A stretch of 5,169 bases of DNA from Betaproteobacteria bacterium (GTDB taxonomy: Bacteria > Pseudomonadota > Gammaproteobacteria > Tethybacterales > Tethybacteraceae): positions 1 to 5,169 of the forward strand of contig JAPORI010000230.1 of the NCBI GenBank assembly GCA_026710225.1, given 5' to 3'. Each line of letters opens with the position of its first letter. Position 1 is the stretch's first letter. Under the pieces are notes generated by a model. It was not told where the DNA came from. It saw only the letters and a program-made list of their open reading frames with translations, and made no database searches. This document shows positions 4,623 to 5,169 of the stretch, piece by piece. A program made the translations under genes and the position numbers.

Positions 4623-5169
4623 CTAGCAACTCTGACTCAGCACCCGCAAATCGCCGCCACGCAACACAGTCAAGGTGTCTATGTCGTTGGTGGCTTTCTC
4701 GATCTGGCCAATCAATGTGTAGACCTTGCTGCGCAACTCGTAGGCGCAGACATTCTCTGCATCATATTGCAGCGCCTGAGTATAGTCATTTATCGCCTGA
4801 TCATACTGTTCAACATCAAAAAATGACTTGCCGCGGCTTACATAAGCATTGGAGTTGAGTGGGTCCTTTTCCAGAACGCGGGTGAAGTCGAGAATACTCT
4901 GCTCCGAACCCACATAGAAACTGCGCGACTGCGCCCACGCATAATAGAGCCGGGTATCGTCAGGGTCAAGATCGATCGCCTTATTATAGGCATCGGTCGC
5001 ATCCTGATACCTGCCGCCCTGCAGATGCAGGCTGGCCATGTTCTTCCACGGCAAGGCTGCATCGGGGCTGATATTGCTGGCCAACTGGAAGTCAGCAAGG
5101 GCGCTATCGTAATCTCCCAACTGGACATGCAAAGCGGCCCGGTTCTGATAGCCGCTATACTTGTCAAGC
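4623..5169 (-). CDS. TPR-repeat protein, C-terminal part
   Basis: The reading frame is open from the right edge (first whole codon at 5168) to TAG at 4625-4623, giving 181 visible residues; the N-terminus lies outside the window. An in-frame TTG at 5132 is not a credible start, because the TPR pattern continues upstream of it to the edge (KYSGYQNRAA). The visible part is five consecutive 34-residue TPR units followed by LRVLSQSC. TPR solenoids are protein-interaction scaffolds, so the partner and the role cannot be deduced here. No signal peptide or catalytic domain is visible in this part. The gene converges on the monooxygenase gene. It is more AT-rich than its neighbours (53 G/C in the 120 bases 4741-4860, against 38 in 60 at 1921-1980), which may mean different ancestry or weaker codon selection. 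Confidence 0.85.
   Translation of the reverse strand, partial: LDKYSGYQNRAALHVQLGDYDSALADFQLASNISPDAALPWKNMASLHLQGGRYQDATDAYNKAIDLDPDDTRLYYAWAQSRSFYVGSEQSILDFTRVLEKDPLNSNAYVSRGKSFFDVEQYDQAINDYTQALQYDAENVCAYELRSKVYTLIGQIEKATNDIDTLTVLRGGDLRVLSQSC
4650..5159 (-). repeat. Five tandem TPR units in the protein (34 codons each)
   Basis: Units span 5159-5058, 5057-4956, 4955-4854, 4853-4752 and 4751-4650. Units 1 and 2 keep the canonical positions: aromatic at 4, A at 8 or nearby, G-x-Y at 15-17, A20, F/Y24, A27 and P32 (ISPD, LDPD). Unit 3 is looser (Y-V-G instead of G-x-Y) but ends KDPL. Unit 4 has QYDQA and an acidic end YDAE without the proline. Unit 5 (VCAYELRSKVYTLIGQIEKA) is degenerate and probably serves as the capping helix pair. 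The repeat is at protein level; the DNA copies have diverged. Confidence 0.8.

Noticed and set aside
1..5169. Frequent GCCGGC/CCGGCC words suggesting a dispersed repeat or uptake signal
   Set aside because: They occur throughout coding DNA and track common Ala, Gly and Pro codons in a GC-rich genome. There is no fixed longer flanking consensus or placement at gene ends.
1..5169. CRISPR array, insertion sequence, integration site or defence genes
   Set aside because: No direct repeats with spacers, no transposase or integrase motifs, and no duplication of the tRNA 3' end were seen within the window.

Overview
The window reads as ordinary chromosomal housekeeping DNA from a GC-rich proteobacterium, most likely a betaproteobacterium. 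This rests on the gene order miaB-ybeZ-ybeY-corC, the base composition, and an elongator tRNA-Met of a form I associate with betaproteobacteria (CCA encoded, U72-A73 at the acceptor end). The taxon is an inference and no species can be named.

Left half, minus strand (2906 down to 1): four genes run as one tightly packed operon. They are miaB (tRNA ms2i6A37 methylthiotransferase), ybeZ (PhoH-like ATPase), ybeY (rRNA maturation endonuclease) and the first 74 codons of a corC/ybeX-like CBS-domain gene cut by the window edge. Each gene overlaps the next: 4 bp at miaB/ybeZ, 11 bp at ybeZ/ybeY and 4 bp at ybeY/corC, which points to translational coupling. The set joins tRNA modification with ribosome maturation and quality control. 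lnt, which often follows corC, would lie beyond the window.

Middle, 2907-3450: a 47-bp AT-rich divergent gap separates miaB from a small plus-strand lipoprotein gene of unknown function. A minus-strand tRNA-Met(CAU) follows, with a plausible promoter just upstream of it. That promoter overlaps the start region of the next plus-strand gene.

Right half: a plus-strand FAD-dependent monooxygenase of the UbiH/UbiF/VisC/COQ6 family (3451-4554), probably a ubiquinone-biosynthesis hydroxylase, converges on the 3' part of a minus-strand TPR-repeat gene (4623 to the right edge). The TPR gene is visibly poorer in GC than the rest.

No mobile element, CRISPR array, phage gene, toxin-antitoxin pair or defence system is visible, and I do not see a new biological system here. 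The observations most worth checking are a matching -10-box-to-ATG layout in front of both plus-strand genes, which suggests leaderless mRNAs; the unusual residues in the CorC-like protein and the monooxygenase; and the unassigned small lipoprotein.
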